A DNA stretch of 7,224 nucleotides from the NCBI GenBank assembly GCA_900314345.1, contig OMUX01000269.1, positions 1-7,224 on the forward strand, written 5' to 3'. A program made the translations under genes and the position numbers. The notes beneath the pieces were generated by a model. That model searched no databases, was not told the origin of the DNA, and was given only the letters and a program-made list of their open reading frames with translations. Shown here piece by piece: positions 1 through 6,529 of this stretch. This stretch comes from an uncultured Erysipelotrichaceae bacterium (GTDB lineage Bacteria; Bacillota_I; Bacilli_A; Erysipelotrichales; Erysipelotrichaceae). Numbering within the stretch: the first letter of the stretch is position 1; each line of letters starts with the position of its first letter.

Positions 1-1389
1 GAATTCAAGGGAATCATAGATGAAAATACAAAAGAACTGGATTGGCTGAATACCATTGCGGCATTTGCCAATACGGAGGGCGGCTGTCTCTATATTGGTG
101 TTGATAACCGTACGCATAAGGTTCTGGCTTTGGATCATCACACGATAGATAAAGTATCACTGCTGGTACAGCAGAAGATCAAAGAGCGTATTACACCGTC
201 TGTTCGTTATCGCGTGGATACGATTCCTGTTAACGGTATCACCCCGGCACGGTATGTGCTGAAGATCGTTGTAGAGCGTTCTCCGCAGCTCCCGGTGACG
301 TATCACAAGGATGGGCTGCTTGGCATCTATGTGCGAAATTTCGGACAGACTGTACTCGCATCACCCGAGCAGATCAAGGAAATGATTCTGAACAGCGATG
401 ACAGTGTATATGACAGTCAGCTGACGGATGAAATCTACCGCAAGGAGGATTTTTCGGTGCTGCTGGGATATGCTGAGAAAAAAGGCGTAAGCATCTCAGA
501 AAAAGCATTGGTCTCTGCTGGCTTCATGGATGCGGAGGGGAAACTGTCCAAAGGCGCACTGCTGTTCCGCGATGACTGCCATAAGGGTGTGACCAGGATC
601 AGTGCAGCGCTATGGCCGGGATTTTCGAAGGGCAGTTCCATGGTACTGGCATCCAAAGTGTTTAAAGGAGATCTGATTTCTTCCATTCAGTTTGCAATGG
701 ACTTTGTGGAATCACATTCAGCGGATGGCTATATCAAGGAGATCGATGGAACGGAAGACTACCGTGCATACCCGGCAAGGTCGGTGCTGGAAGGTGTTGT
801 GAATGCCGTAGGTCACAGGAACTACTACATCAGCGGGTCGCAGATTGAAATCAACCTGTTTAAGGACCGGCTGGAAATCACATCGCCTGGTTCATTGCTT
901 GGTGTGAAGCTGATGAAGAAGGAAATGAATATTTCTTCCATCATTCCAAGAAGAAGGAATGAGGTAATCTGTGATGTCCTGCAAATGTGTCATCTCATGG
1001 AAGAAAAGGGCACCGGCTTTGACAAGATTGTGGAAGATTATTCCGTGTATGATCAGGAACACAAGCCGTATGTTTCTTCCGAAACGGATTCATTCACACT
1101 GACTCTGCCTGATGTGACATACGAAGAGGGTGTGGTAAATGAGGAAACCATCCCGTTTGTGTATACGAAAAGACGTTCGCAGAATGTGCATGATGATGCG
1201 ATCCTGTCGTACTGCTATATGAAAGCAAGAACAGCGATGGAGATTGCAGAGTACCTTGGAATTAAGCCTTCTTCCTGGTTCCGGAAGAATGTTCTTGCAC
1301 CGTTGGTGGAATCCGGAGTCCTTCTTTCTTCCGGCGCAAGAAGGAACGAAAGATTCCATACAAATACAGACAAAGTATTTCTGCAGTGA
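1..1389 (+). CDS. AlbA_2 domain / GHKL-like ATP-binding protein with C-terminal winged helix (5'-partial)
   Basis: The reading frame is open from base 1, so the true start lies upstream; 462 residues are visible. An internal TTG at 130 is not a credible start, because the codons before it encode the core of an AlbA_2 (Schlafen-type) nucleic-acid-binding domain: EFK at residues 1-3, then AFANTEGGCLYIGVD at 21-35. Probably only a short N-terminal piece is missing. The middle resembles the HATPase_c_4 region of this family: E264 and N268 in VLEGVVNA, HRNY at 272-275 (usually HRDY), LEITSPGSL at 291-299 and EEKGTGF at 334-340. Residues about 398-455 look like a winged helix (MEIAEYLGIKPSSWFRKNVLAPLVESG). 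Such proteins are usually annotated as RNA- or DNA-binding ATP-binding proteins or transcriptional regulators, with largely unknown function; some sit in defence or mobile regions. Its own terminator separates it from the copper operon, so no functional link is implied. Family assignment is firm; the role is unknown. Confidence 0.88.
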   Translation, partial: EFKGIIDENTKELDWLNTIAAFANTEGGCLYIGVDNRTHKVLALDHHTIDKVSLLVQQKIKERITPSVRYRVDTIPVNGITPARYVLKIVVERSPQLPVTYHKDGLLGIYVRNFGQTVLASPEQIKEMILNSDDSVYDSQLTDEIYRKEDFSVLLGYAEKKGVSISEKALVSAGFMDAEGKLSKGALLFRDDCHKGVTRISAALWPGFSKGSSMVLASKVFKGDLISSIQFAMDFVESHSADGYIKEIDGTEDYRAYPARSVLEGVVNAVGHRNYYISGSQIEINLFKDRLEITSPGSLLGVKLMKKEMNISSIIPRRRNEVICDVLQMCHLMEEKGTGFDKIVEDYSVYDQEHKPYVSSETDSFTLTLPDVTYEEGVVNEETIPFVYTKRRSQNVHDDAILSYCYMKARTAMEIAEYLGIKPSSWFRKNVLAPLVESGVLLSSGARRNERFHTNTDKVFLQ

Positions 1390-1415
1390 TCCTGTCATTC
1401 CGGCAGGATCTTTTT
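1388..1415 (+). terminator. Rho-independent terminator of the AlbA_2 gene
   Basis: GATCCTGTC (1388-1396) pairs with GGCAGGATC (1402-1410), with one T-G wobble and the 5-nt loop ATTCC, followed by five T. The left arm begins inside the TGA stop codon. It insulates the upstream gene from the copper promoter, whose -35 box starts 10 bp further on. Confidence 0.85.
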
Positions 1416-1424
1416 GTATTGCTG

Positions 1425-1452
1425 TTGACAAGATACCCCTATGGGGTATAAT
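1425..1452 (+). promoter_or_regulatory. Consensus sigma-A promoter of csoR-copA
   Basis: A perfect -35 box TTGACA (1425-1430) and a perfect -10 box TATAAT (1447-1452) are separated by 16 bp. Transcription should start around 1459-1461, leaving a leader of about 35 nt before csoR. The spacer is almost filled by a CsoR-type palindrome that also covers the first three bases of the -10 box. A consensus promoter blocked by a bound repressor fits a strongly inducible copper operon. Confidence 0.88.
1433..1449 (+). promoter_or_regulatory. CsoR operator O1, between the -35 and -10 boxes
   Basis: This is a perfect inverted repeat, ATACCCC (1433-1439), TAT, GGGGTAT (1443-1449). C/G-rich palindromes flanked by TA/AT of this kind are typical of copper-responsive CsoR operators in Firmicutes. 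CsoR bound here would occlude RNA polymerase directly. The assignment rests on the symmetry, on its position in the promoter, and on csoR being the first gene downstream. Confidence 0.85.
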
Positions 1453-1467
1453 GATCATGCTTGAAAG

Positions 1468-1484
1468 ATACCCCTGAGGGGTAT
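1468..1484 (+). promoter_or_regulatory. CsoR operator O2, in the transcribed leader
   Basis: This second perfect inverted repeat, ATACCCC (1468-1474), TGA, GGGGTAT (1478-1484), differs from O1 only in the 3-nt centre. Both copies are preceded by AAG or AG. The centres are 35 bp apart. O2 lies about 8-25 nt downstream of the predicted transcription start and ends at the csoR ribosome-binding site (TGAGG, 1484-1488). In RNA it could fold as a 7-bp stem with a 3-nt loop touching that site. Confidence 0.82.
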
Positions 1485-1495
1485 GAGGTACAGAT

Positions 1496-1813
1496 ATGGA
1501 AGAAACAAAGGTATGCAATGGCTGTGAGAAATGCACACGGCATAAGAAGAGAACACCGGAGGAACAGAAACAGCTGCTGACAAGACTGAAGCGCTGTGAA
1601 GGACAGATCCGGGGCATTGAGAAGATGGTGGAAGAAGATGCCTACTGTCCGGATATCCTGACACAGGTCAGTGCAGTGACATCTGCACTGAACAGCTTCA
1701 ACAAGGAGCTGCTGGCATGCCATATCCGCACCTGTGTGCTTGAGGATATCAAGGCAGGCGATGAGGATACGATTGAGGAACTCGTAAAGCTTCTGCAGAA
1801 GCTGATGAAATAG
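1496..1813 (+). CDS. csoR: CsoR-family copper-sensing transcriptional repressor
   Basis: This 105-residue all-helical DUF156/CsoR-family repressor binds the operators of its own operon as apo-protein and leaves them when Cu(I) binds. The family signature is clear: RLKRCEGQIRGIEKMVEED at 30-48. The Cu(I) ligand set Cys-His-Cys appears as C51 (AYCPDIL), H76 and C80 (ACHIRTC). That set separates CsoR from the related RcnR (Ni/Co) and FrmR (formaldehyde) regulators. An unusual extra cluster C7, C10, C13 and H16 precedes the conserved core, and C34 sits where the family usually has a hydrophobic residue. The start is set by GAGG at 1485-1488, 7 nt before the ATG. The stop lies 15 bp before copA, so the two are co-transcribed and CsoR autoregulates. 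Function is strongly supported by the ligand set, the two palindromes and the copA neighbour. Confidence 0.95.
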   Translation: MEETKVCNGCEKCTRHKKRTPEEQKQLLTRLKRCEGQIRGIEKMVEEDAYCPDILTQVSAVTSALNSFNKELLACHIRTCVLEDIKAGDEDTIEELVKLLQKLMK

Positions 1814-1828
1814 AAAAGGGGAAGGTGA

Positions 1829-4624
1829 ATGGAACAGTATATTGTCACCGGCATGAGCTGTGCTGCATGCCAGGCAAGAGTTGAAAAAGCAGTATCGAAT
1901 GTACCGGGTGTGAAGTCATGCTCGGTTTCTCTGTTAACCAATTCCATGGGTGTGGAAGGGACTGCCAGCGAGGCGGACATCATCCATGCGGTGGAGAACG
2001 CAGGCTACGGCGCAAAGCCCAAGGGTGCTGAAAATACACAGAAGGTCAGTGCCAGTGCAAGGCTTGCGGCGGAAGAGGATGCCCTGAAGGACCGGGAAAC
2101 ACCGAAGCTGAAGAGAAGACTTGTGCTTTCCGTAGGCTTCCTGATGGCTCTGATGTACATAACCATGGGCTTCAACATGTGGGGATGGCCGCTGCCTTCT
2201 TACTTCACGCATAACCATCTTGGTCTTGCACTGACGCAGATGATCCTTGCGGCGATTGTCATGATCATCAACAAGGATTTCTTCACATCAGGATACAGGA
2301 CATTGTTTGCAGGATCCCCGAACATGGATACCCTGGTGGCACTTGGCTCCAGTGTTTCCTTCGGATGGTCGGTATTCGTGTTCTATGAGATGTGCGGCAT
2401 GATCACAAACGGCGCATCCAATATGGATCTCATGGAGCTGTATCACAATGAACTGTACTTTGAAAGCGCAGCGATGATTCCGGCATTGATCACCATCGGC
2501 AAGATGCTTGAGGCAAAATCCAAGGGAAGGACCACGGATGCCCTGAAGTCATTGATGAAGCTTGCGCCGAAGACGGCCAATGTCATCCGGGATGGCAAGG
2601 AGGAGAACGTCGGCATCGATGATGTTGTTTCAGGAGATATCTTTGTTGTAAGACCGGGTGAAAGCATTCCGGTGGACGGCATCATCCTGGAAGGAAACAG
2701 CGCGGTCAATGAGTCAGCGCTGACCGGGGAATCGGTTCCGGTGGACAAGGCAGAAGGCGACAAGGTAAGCGCGGCTACGATCAACCAGTCCGGCTTCATC
2801 AAGTGCCAGGCAACCAGGGTCGGCGAAGATACAACCCTGTCGCAGATCATCCGGATGGTAAGTGATGCGGCTGCCACAAAGGCACCGATCGCCAGGATTG
2901 CCGACCGTGTTTCCGCAGTGTTCGTACCTGCTGTCATCACGATTTCCATACTTACCGTCATCGGCTGGCTGATTGCCGGCCAGACACTGGCCTTCGCTCT
3001 TGCAAGAGGCATCAGTGTTCTGGTGATCTCCTGCCCGTGTGCCCTTGGCCTTGCCACACCGGTTGCGATCATGGTAGGCAACGGTATGGGTGCGAAGAAC
3101 GGCATTCTGTTCAAGACCAGTGAATCCCTGGAGGAAACAGGCAAGGTACAGATCATTGCCCTGGACAAGACAGGAACGATCACCAAGGGTGAACCGCAGG
3201 TGACAGATCTCATTGCCGTGCATGTCTCTGAAGAGGAACTTCTGGAAAAGGCTTATGCACTGGAGATCAAGAGTGAGCATCCTCTGGCAAAGGCTGTGGT
3301 GAAGCAGGCAGAGGAAAAAGGACTCAAGGCCATGGAGGCGGAAGGCTTCCAGGCTGTGGCCGGCAATGGTCTGACTGCTGTTGTCAACGGCAGGACGCTG
3401 CATGGCGGAAACCTGAAGTTCATTGAACAGTACGCTGAGATCAATGAGGATGTCAGGAAGAACACAGAGGCACTCTCCGAACAGGGAAAGACACCGCTGT
3501 TCTTTGAAGAAGACGGCAAGCTGCTTGGCATCATCGCCGTGGCTGATGTCATCAAGGAAGATTCACCGGAAGCGATCCGTCAGCTGCAGAACATGGGCAT
3601 TGAAGTGGTCATGGTTACCGGTGACAATGAACGTACGGCAAAGGCCATCGGTGCCCAGGCAGGGGTTGATACAGTTATTGCAGGCGTTCTGCCGGATGGC
3701 AAGGAAGCTGTGATCAGGGATCTGCAGAAGCGTGGCTCTGTGGCCATGGTCGGTGATGGCATCAATGATGCTCCGGCTCTGACAAGAGCGGATATCGGCA
3801 TTGCCATTGGTGCCGGAACGGATGTGGCCATTGACAGTGCGGATGTCGTTCTGATGAATTCAAAGCTTTCCGATGTCGCGGCAGCTGTGAGATTATCCAG
3901 AGGTGTGCTGAAGAACATTCATGAGAATCTCTTCTGGGCATTCTTCTACAACAGCATCTGCATTCCGCTGGCTATGGGCCTGTTCTCCTGGAAGATGAAT
4001 CCGATGATCGGTGCTGCGGCAATGTCCCTGTCCAGCTTTACGGTATGCATGAATGCACTGCGTCTCAATCTGTTCAAAATGCATGATGCTTCGCATGACA
4101 AAAAGCTGAAGCATCCGGCAAAGCCTGCTGAGGCAGTGAAAACGGAAGAACAGACAGAAGAAATTAAACCGGCTGAAAACACAAAGCATATGCAGATCCT
4201 GGTGGACGGCATGATGTGCGAACATTGCGAGAATCATGTATCCGCTGCACTCAGGAGCATTGAAGGAATCACTGAGGCTAAGGCAGACCACAATACCGGT
4301 ATTGTTGAAGCTGCATATACCGGTGAAGTCAGTGAAGAAAGCATGGCAGCGGCAGTGAAGGATGCCGGCTATGAATACAAGGGAGTTAAGAAAGAAGGAG
4401 AAAAGAAGAACATGACAAAGACAGTGAAGATTGAAGGCATGATGTGCGAGCATTGCGAGGCAACCGTGAAGAAGGCACTGGAAGGTGTTGAAGGTGTCGT
4501 TTCCGCGGATGTTTCCAAGGACCGCAAGGATGCAGTTGTCACATTAAGCAAGGATGTTGACGATGCAGTTCTGAAGGACGCTGTTGAGGCAAAGGACTAC
4601 AAGGTCACCGGCATCACAGCCTGA
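1829..4624 (+). CDS. copA: Cu(I)-exporting P1B-1-type ATPase CopA with N-terminal HMA and two C-terminal CopZ-like HMA domains
   Basis: This 931-residue inner-membrane pump uses ATP to export cytosolic Cu(I). In order it shows an N-terminal HMA domain with GMSCAAC (C11, C14); four membrane segments (about 98-227); the actuator TGES (299-302); the CPC transport motif (402-404); phosphorylation site DKTGT (D446); HP (484-485); TGDN (597-600); GDGIND (642-647); and the Cu(I)-specific YN (707-708) and MSLSS (732-736) of the last two membrane segments. A Lys/Glu/Pro-rich linker (about 752-787) then leads to two more HMA domains, each with MMCEHC (C797/C800 and C873/C876). Ordinary Firmicute CopA is about 740-820 residues with N-terminal HMAs only, so the roughly 180-residue tail is the oddity. 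The CEHC sites look like CopZ chaperones rather than ATPase domains, and no separate copZ is nearby. The start follows AAGGGG (1816-1821) by 7 nt. CsoR represses it. Confidence 0.96.
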   Translation: MEQYIVTGMSCAACQARVEKAVSNVPGVKSCSVSLLTNSMGVEGTASEADIIHAVENAGYGAKPKGAENTQKVSASARLAAEEDALKDRETPKLKRRLVLSVGFLMALMYITMGFNMWGWPLPSYFTHNHLGLALTQMILAAIVMIINKDFFTSGYRTLFAGSPNMDTLVALGSSVSFGWSVFVFYEMCGMITNGASNMDLMELYHNELYFESAAMIPALITIGKMLEAKSKGRTTDALKSLMKLAPKTANVIRDGKEENVGIDDVVSGDIFVVRPGESIPVDGIILEGNSAVNESALTGESVPVDKAEGDKVSAATINQSGFIKCQATRVGEDTTLSQIIRMVSDAAATKAPIARIADRVSAVFVPAVITISILTVIGWLIAGQTLAFALARGISVLVISCPCALGLATPVAIMVGNGMGAKNGILFKTSESLEETGKVQIIALDKTGTITKGEPQVTDLIAVHVSEEELLEKAYALEIKSEHPLAKAVVKQAEEKGLKAMEAEGFQAVAGNGLTAVVNGRTLHGGNLKFIEQYAEINEDVRKNTEALSEQGKTPLFFEEDGKLLGIIAVADVIKEDSPEAIRQLQNMGIEVVMVTGDNERTAKAIGAQAGVDTVIAGVLPDGKEAVIRDLQKRGSVAMVGDGINDAPALTRADIGIAIGAGTDVAIDSADVVLMNSKLSDVAAAVRLSRGVLKNIHENLFWAFFYNSICIPLAMGLFSWKMNPMIGAAAMSLSSFTVCMNALRLNLFKMHDASHDKKLKHPAKPAEAVKTEEQTEEIKPAENTKHMQILVDGMMCEHCENHVSAALRSIEGITEAKADHNTGIVEAAYTGEVSEESMAAAVKDAGYEYKGVKKEGEKKNMTKTVKIEGMMCEHCEATVKKALEGVEGVVSADVSKDRKDAVVTLSKDVDDAVLKDAVEAKDYKVTGITA
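4208..4459 (+). repeat. Diverged tandem HMA duplication within copA (metal-site repeats)
   Basis: The 24 bases 4208-4231 and 4436-4459, which encode GMMCEHCE in both C-terminal HMA domains, match at all but one position. They are 228 bp (76 codons) apart. The rest of the two domains has diverged clearly at the protein level. This suggests either duplication of one CopZ-like domain with strong constraint on the metal loop, or recent homogenisation of the loop. Confidence 0.7.
4412..4624 (+). CDS. Possible internal-start product: free CopZ-like Cu(I) chaperone (70 aa) within copA
   Basis: An ATG at 4412, in frame with copA (Met862), is preceded by AAGGAG at 4395-4400 with 11 nt between. Translation from it would give 70 residues starting [19 protein letters not shown] and ending with CopA. 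This is the size and layout of a stand-alone CopZ, with the Cu(I)-binding CxxC at its residues 12 and 15. Met862 lies exactly at the boundary between the second and third HMA domains, where a separate gene would begin. Two readings are possible: a former copZ fused by loss of the stop between the genes, or a live internal start giving both tethered and free chaperone. The site is seen in the sequence; its use is inference. The purine-rich linker codons (Lys/Glu/Gly) could produce the AAGGAG by chance, and the spacing is longer than ideal. Confidence 0.38.
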   Translation: MTKTVKIEGMMCEHCEATVKKALEGVEGVVSADVSKDRKDAVVTLSKDVDDAVLKDAVEAKDYKVTGITA

Positions 4625-4650
4625 AGGAAAGAAACAATCCATGCATGGAG

Positions 4651-4671
4651 AAACGCCTGCGGGCGTTTTTT
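4651..4671 (+). terminator. Rho-independent terminator of the csoR-copA operon
   Basis: AAACGCC (4651-4657) pairs perfectly with GGCGTTT (4662-4668) around the loop TGCG, and a run of six T (4666-4671) overlaps the right arm. It lies 26 bp after the copA stop and closes the copper operon, separating it from the phosphoesterase gene. Confidence 0.88.
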
Positions 4672-4676
4672 CCGTA

Positions 4677-4685
4677 TGCGATAAT
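4677..4685 (+). promoter_or_regulatory. Possible extended -10 promoter for the phosphoesterase gene
   Basis: TGC followed by GATAAT (4677-4685) resembles an extended -10 element. There is no recognisable -35 box at the right distance, where the terminator T-run lies. The gene after the terminator needs its own promoter, and this is the only candidate in the short gap. It would give a very short leader. Confidence 0.25.
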
Positions 4686-4702
4686 ACTGACAGGAAACCA
4701 TC

Positions 4703-5833
4703 ATGTTCTGGAAGAAAAGGAAAACAGAGAACAGACCGCTGAAGCTTGTGGTGACATCCGACTGGCACCATCTTTCCCCGTCCATGTATGACATGGATGA
4801 GGAATTCAGAAGGATGCTCATCCAGGGCGACGGCAAGCTGACGGAATATTCCACAGAGATCATTCAGGGGATCCTGGATGAAGCTGTAAGGGAAAAAGCG
4901 GATGCCATCCTGATGTGTGGGGATCTGACGTATGACGGAGATGCGGTGAGTCTTCTGGAACTGAAGAGAATGCTGGAAGAAGTACAGAAGAAGGGAGTGA
5001 AGGTCTTTCTGATCCCCGGCAACCATGATACGGACAACGGCTTTGCATGTGCCTACCGGAACGGAACATCTGAAAAGGCACAGATGGTGAGCCATGCAAT
5101 GTTCATGGAAGAGATGAAGGAGTCTGGATATGCACATGCAGTATCACATGACAAGAATTCCTTCAGCTATATGCAGGCATTGAACGAAAAGGTATGGCTG
5201 CTGGCACTGGATGCCAATGCCGGTGCCTATGGCATGGTAAGGGAATCCACGATGCAATGGGCGGAAAAGGTTCTGGCAAAGGCAAAGCGGAAAGGCGTCA
5301 TGGTGCTGGGCATGACACATCAGAACCTGCTTGCCCAGTCACAGTTCATGGGCGATGGATTCACGGTGCGGAATGCACCGGAGATCCGGAATGTTTTTGA
5401 AAAATATGACATAAGGGTGAACTTCAGCGGGCATGCCCATCTTCAGCATCATGTATGTACGGATGCACTGACAGAATACTGTACAGGCAGCCTCACGGTG
5501 AACAAGGAATGCTATGGCATCGTGACGGTTGAGAACAATGGTGTGAAGTACGAAACAAAGCATCTGCATGTACATGAAGAACAGGCACGGAAGCGTTTCA
5601 TGGATACGGTGTTCTTTCAGGTCAGGCACACATTGGAAGACAAAGGGATTCCGGAAGATATCATGAAAGAGATGACGGACTATGCTGCAAGGGTGAACAG
5701 TGCATACTTTGCGGAAGAAGACCATCTTGGAAAGTACAGGGAAGAAGAAGCGTGGCGTCTCTGGCAGATGTACGGGCAGGAAAGCTTCTGGTATGCGTAC
5801 ATGTGCAGCTTCTTCTCAGAAGCGGATACATGA
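4703..5833 (+). CDS. Calcineurin-like metallophosphoesterase, cytosolic
   Basis: This 376-residue protein of the two-metal phosphoesterase superfamily hydrolyses phosphomono- or diesters. All five signature blocks are present: D20-x-H22 in SDWHHL, GD (73-74), GNHD (106-109), H206 in GMTHQN and GHAH (243-246), so the enzyme should be active. There is no signal peptide or membrane segment; the N-terminus is short and basic. After the catalytic domain, from about residue 290, comes a charged helical tail (including DYAARVNSAYFAEEDH and a Trp/Tyr-rich end). It recalls the C-terminal domain of cyclic-nucleotide phosphodiesterase-like members such as Listeria Lmo2642. That comparison is from memory and tentative, and the substrate cannot be read from the sequence. 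AGGA (4692-4695), 7 nt before the ATG, is a modest ribosome-binding site. The AEC-family gene follows after 32 bp, so the pair is probably co-transcribed. Confidence 0.9.
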   Translation: MFWKKRKTENRPLKLVVTSDWHHLSPSMYDMDEEFRRMLIQGDGKLTEYSTEIIQGILDEAVREKADAILMCGDLTYDGDAVSLLELKRMLEEVQKKGVKVFLIPGNHDTDNGFACAYRNGTSEKAQMVSHAMFMEEMKESGYAHAVSHDKNSFSYMQALNEKVWLLALDANAGAYGMVRESTMQWAEKVLAKAKRKGVMVLGMTHQNLLAQSQFMGDGFTVRNAPEIRNVFEKYDIRVNFSGHAHLQHHVCTDALTEYCTGSLTVNKECYGIVTVENNGVKYETKHLHVHEEQARKRFMDTVFFQVRHTLEDKGIPEDIMKEMTDYAARVNSAYFAEEDHLGKYREEEAWRLWQMYGQESFWYAYMCSFFSEADT

Positions 5834-5865
5834 AAATCTGCATAAAAACAAGGAAGGATGCACTT

Positions 5866-6420
5866 ATGATGCAGGCATTGTTCCGTCAGATCATCGTCAT
5901 GTTCATCTTCATGGCCATCGGATATTTCTTCTGCCGGAGGAAGATGATCACGGATGAAGGCTCCGGGGATCTGACGAATATTCTTGTGTATCTTGTGATT
6001 CCGGCGATTGTCATCCGGACATTCTGGATTGAGCGGACACCGGAAACATCCCTGATTCTGCGGGAATCCGCTTTGCTTACAGCTGCGGCACTGGCACTGT
6101 CAATGGCTGTGTCTGTTCTGGTGTTCCGCAAGGACGGCATTGCGATGTTTTCCTCCTCTTTTTCCAATGTCGGTTTCATCGGCATTCCTTTGGCAACGGC
6201 TGTTCTTGGGGAAGCGTCTGTGATCTGTATTTCCATGATGCTGGTGATGGTTACGGTCCTGCAGTTCACAGCCGCCTGCCCGATCGGAGCCAGCACAGCG
6301 ATCTTCGGCCGTCTGTACAACAAGGATTATGTCTCTGCGGCAGAACAGGTCAGCTTCAGTACACTGTTGTGCCTGATCACACTGCCTGTGCTGTGCGGAT
6401 TTGCAGAGCGGATTTTCTGA
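5866..6420 (+). CDS. AEC (auxin efflux carrier) family transporter, internally shortened
   Basis: The protein is 184 residues; AEC-family permeases (organic acid or malonate-type exporters) are usually about 300-320 residues with ten membrane segments. The first five are recognisable: about 5-22, 36-53, 62-87, 95-113 (SNVGFIGIPLATAVLGE, the family hallmark) and 117-135. From about residue 136 the sequence jumps to what is normally the far C-terminus: ACPIGASTAIFGRLYNKDYVSAAEQVSFSTLLCLITLPV. The segments expected between (roughly TM6-8 and the start of TM9) are absent without loss of frame. It may be a pseudogene by in-frame deletion, or a real small protein. The start is set by AGGAAGG (5851-5857), 8 nt before ATG 5866. 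An in-frame ATG at 5830 overlaps the phosphoesterase stop as ATGA but has no good ribosome-binding site, and the further upstream extension is not family-like. No terminator is evident after the stop. Confidence 0.75.
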   Translation: MMQALFRQIIVMFIFMAIGYFFCRRKMITDEGSGDLTNILVYLVIPAIVIRTFWIERTPETSLILRESALLTAAALALSMAVSVLVFRKDGIAMFSSSFSNVGFIGIPLATAVLGEASVICISMMLVMVTVLQFTAACPIGASTAIFGRLYNKDYVSAAEQVSFSTLLCLITLPVLCGFAERIF

Positions 6421-6468
6421 TGCTTTCTGCCTGAATTTGCAAAAAACATGCACGGAAACTGTTTTCTC

Positions 6469-6486
6469 GTACTAAAATGGTAGTAC
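6469..6486 (+). promoter_or_regulatory. 18-bp inverted repeat upstream of the GntR gene, candidate operator
   Basis: GTACTA (6469-6474) and TAGTAC (6481-6486) form perfect 6-bp arms around AAATGG. The GT...AC outline of the half-sites suits GntR-family regulators, which commonly autoregulate. TAAAAT (6473-6478) inside it resembles a -10 box, but no convincing -35 was found. It lies 43 bp before the gntR start codon. Function is inferred from symmetry and position only. Confidence 0.5.
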
Positions 6487-6487
6487 A

Positions 6488-6523
6488 AATTAAGGGATGA
6501 ATTAAGGAACGATTCAAGGGGTA
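6488..6523 (+). repeat. Three imperfect 12-nt tandem units in the GntR gene leader
   Basis: AATTAAGG occurs at 6488-6495 and again at 6500-6507, and a looser copy ATTCAAGG at 6512-6519, giving an exact 12-nt period. Each unit carries an AAGG core. The third core (AAGGGG, 6516-6521) is the likely ribosome-binding site of the following gene, 8 nt before its ATG. The unit may be a small slippage product; the first two copies could also act as decoy ribosome contacts. Confidence 0.5.
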
Positions 6524-6529
6524 ACGGTC

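Noticed and set aside
130..132. TTG as the start of the first gene
   Set aside because: The frame is open to base 1 and the upstream codons encode the AlbA_2 core (EFK...AFANTEGG), so the gene is 5'-truncated by the window instead.
1090..1723. Minus-strand frames across the end of the first gene, the copper promoter and csoR
   Set aside because: They run antisense through a terminator, a consensus promoter and csoR, with no ribosome-binding site or recognisable domain.
2443..3403. Long minus-strand open frames (256 and 229 residues) opposite copA
   Set aside because: They overlap each other and lie wholly antisense to a copA frame with every P-type ATPase motif. Their translations show no domain, and they are typical codon-bias shadows.
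5752..5865. Longer N-terminus for the AEC-family gene, from ATG 5752 or ATG 5830
   Set aside because: The extra residues overlap the phosphoesterase gene and are unlike the family N-terminus. The strong AGGAAGG site points to 5866. The 5830 ATG overlapping the TGA stop keeps a small chance of translational coupling.
6437..6478. TTGCAA (6437-6442) with TAAAAT (6473-6478) as the gntR promoter
   Set aside because: The spacing is 30 bp, far from 16-18, and no better -35 was found, so no promoter is called here.
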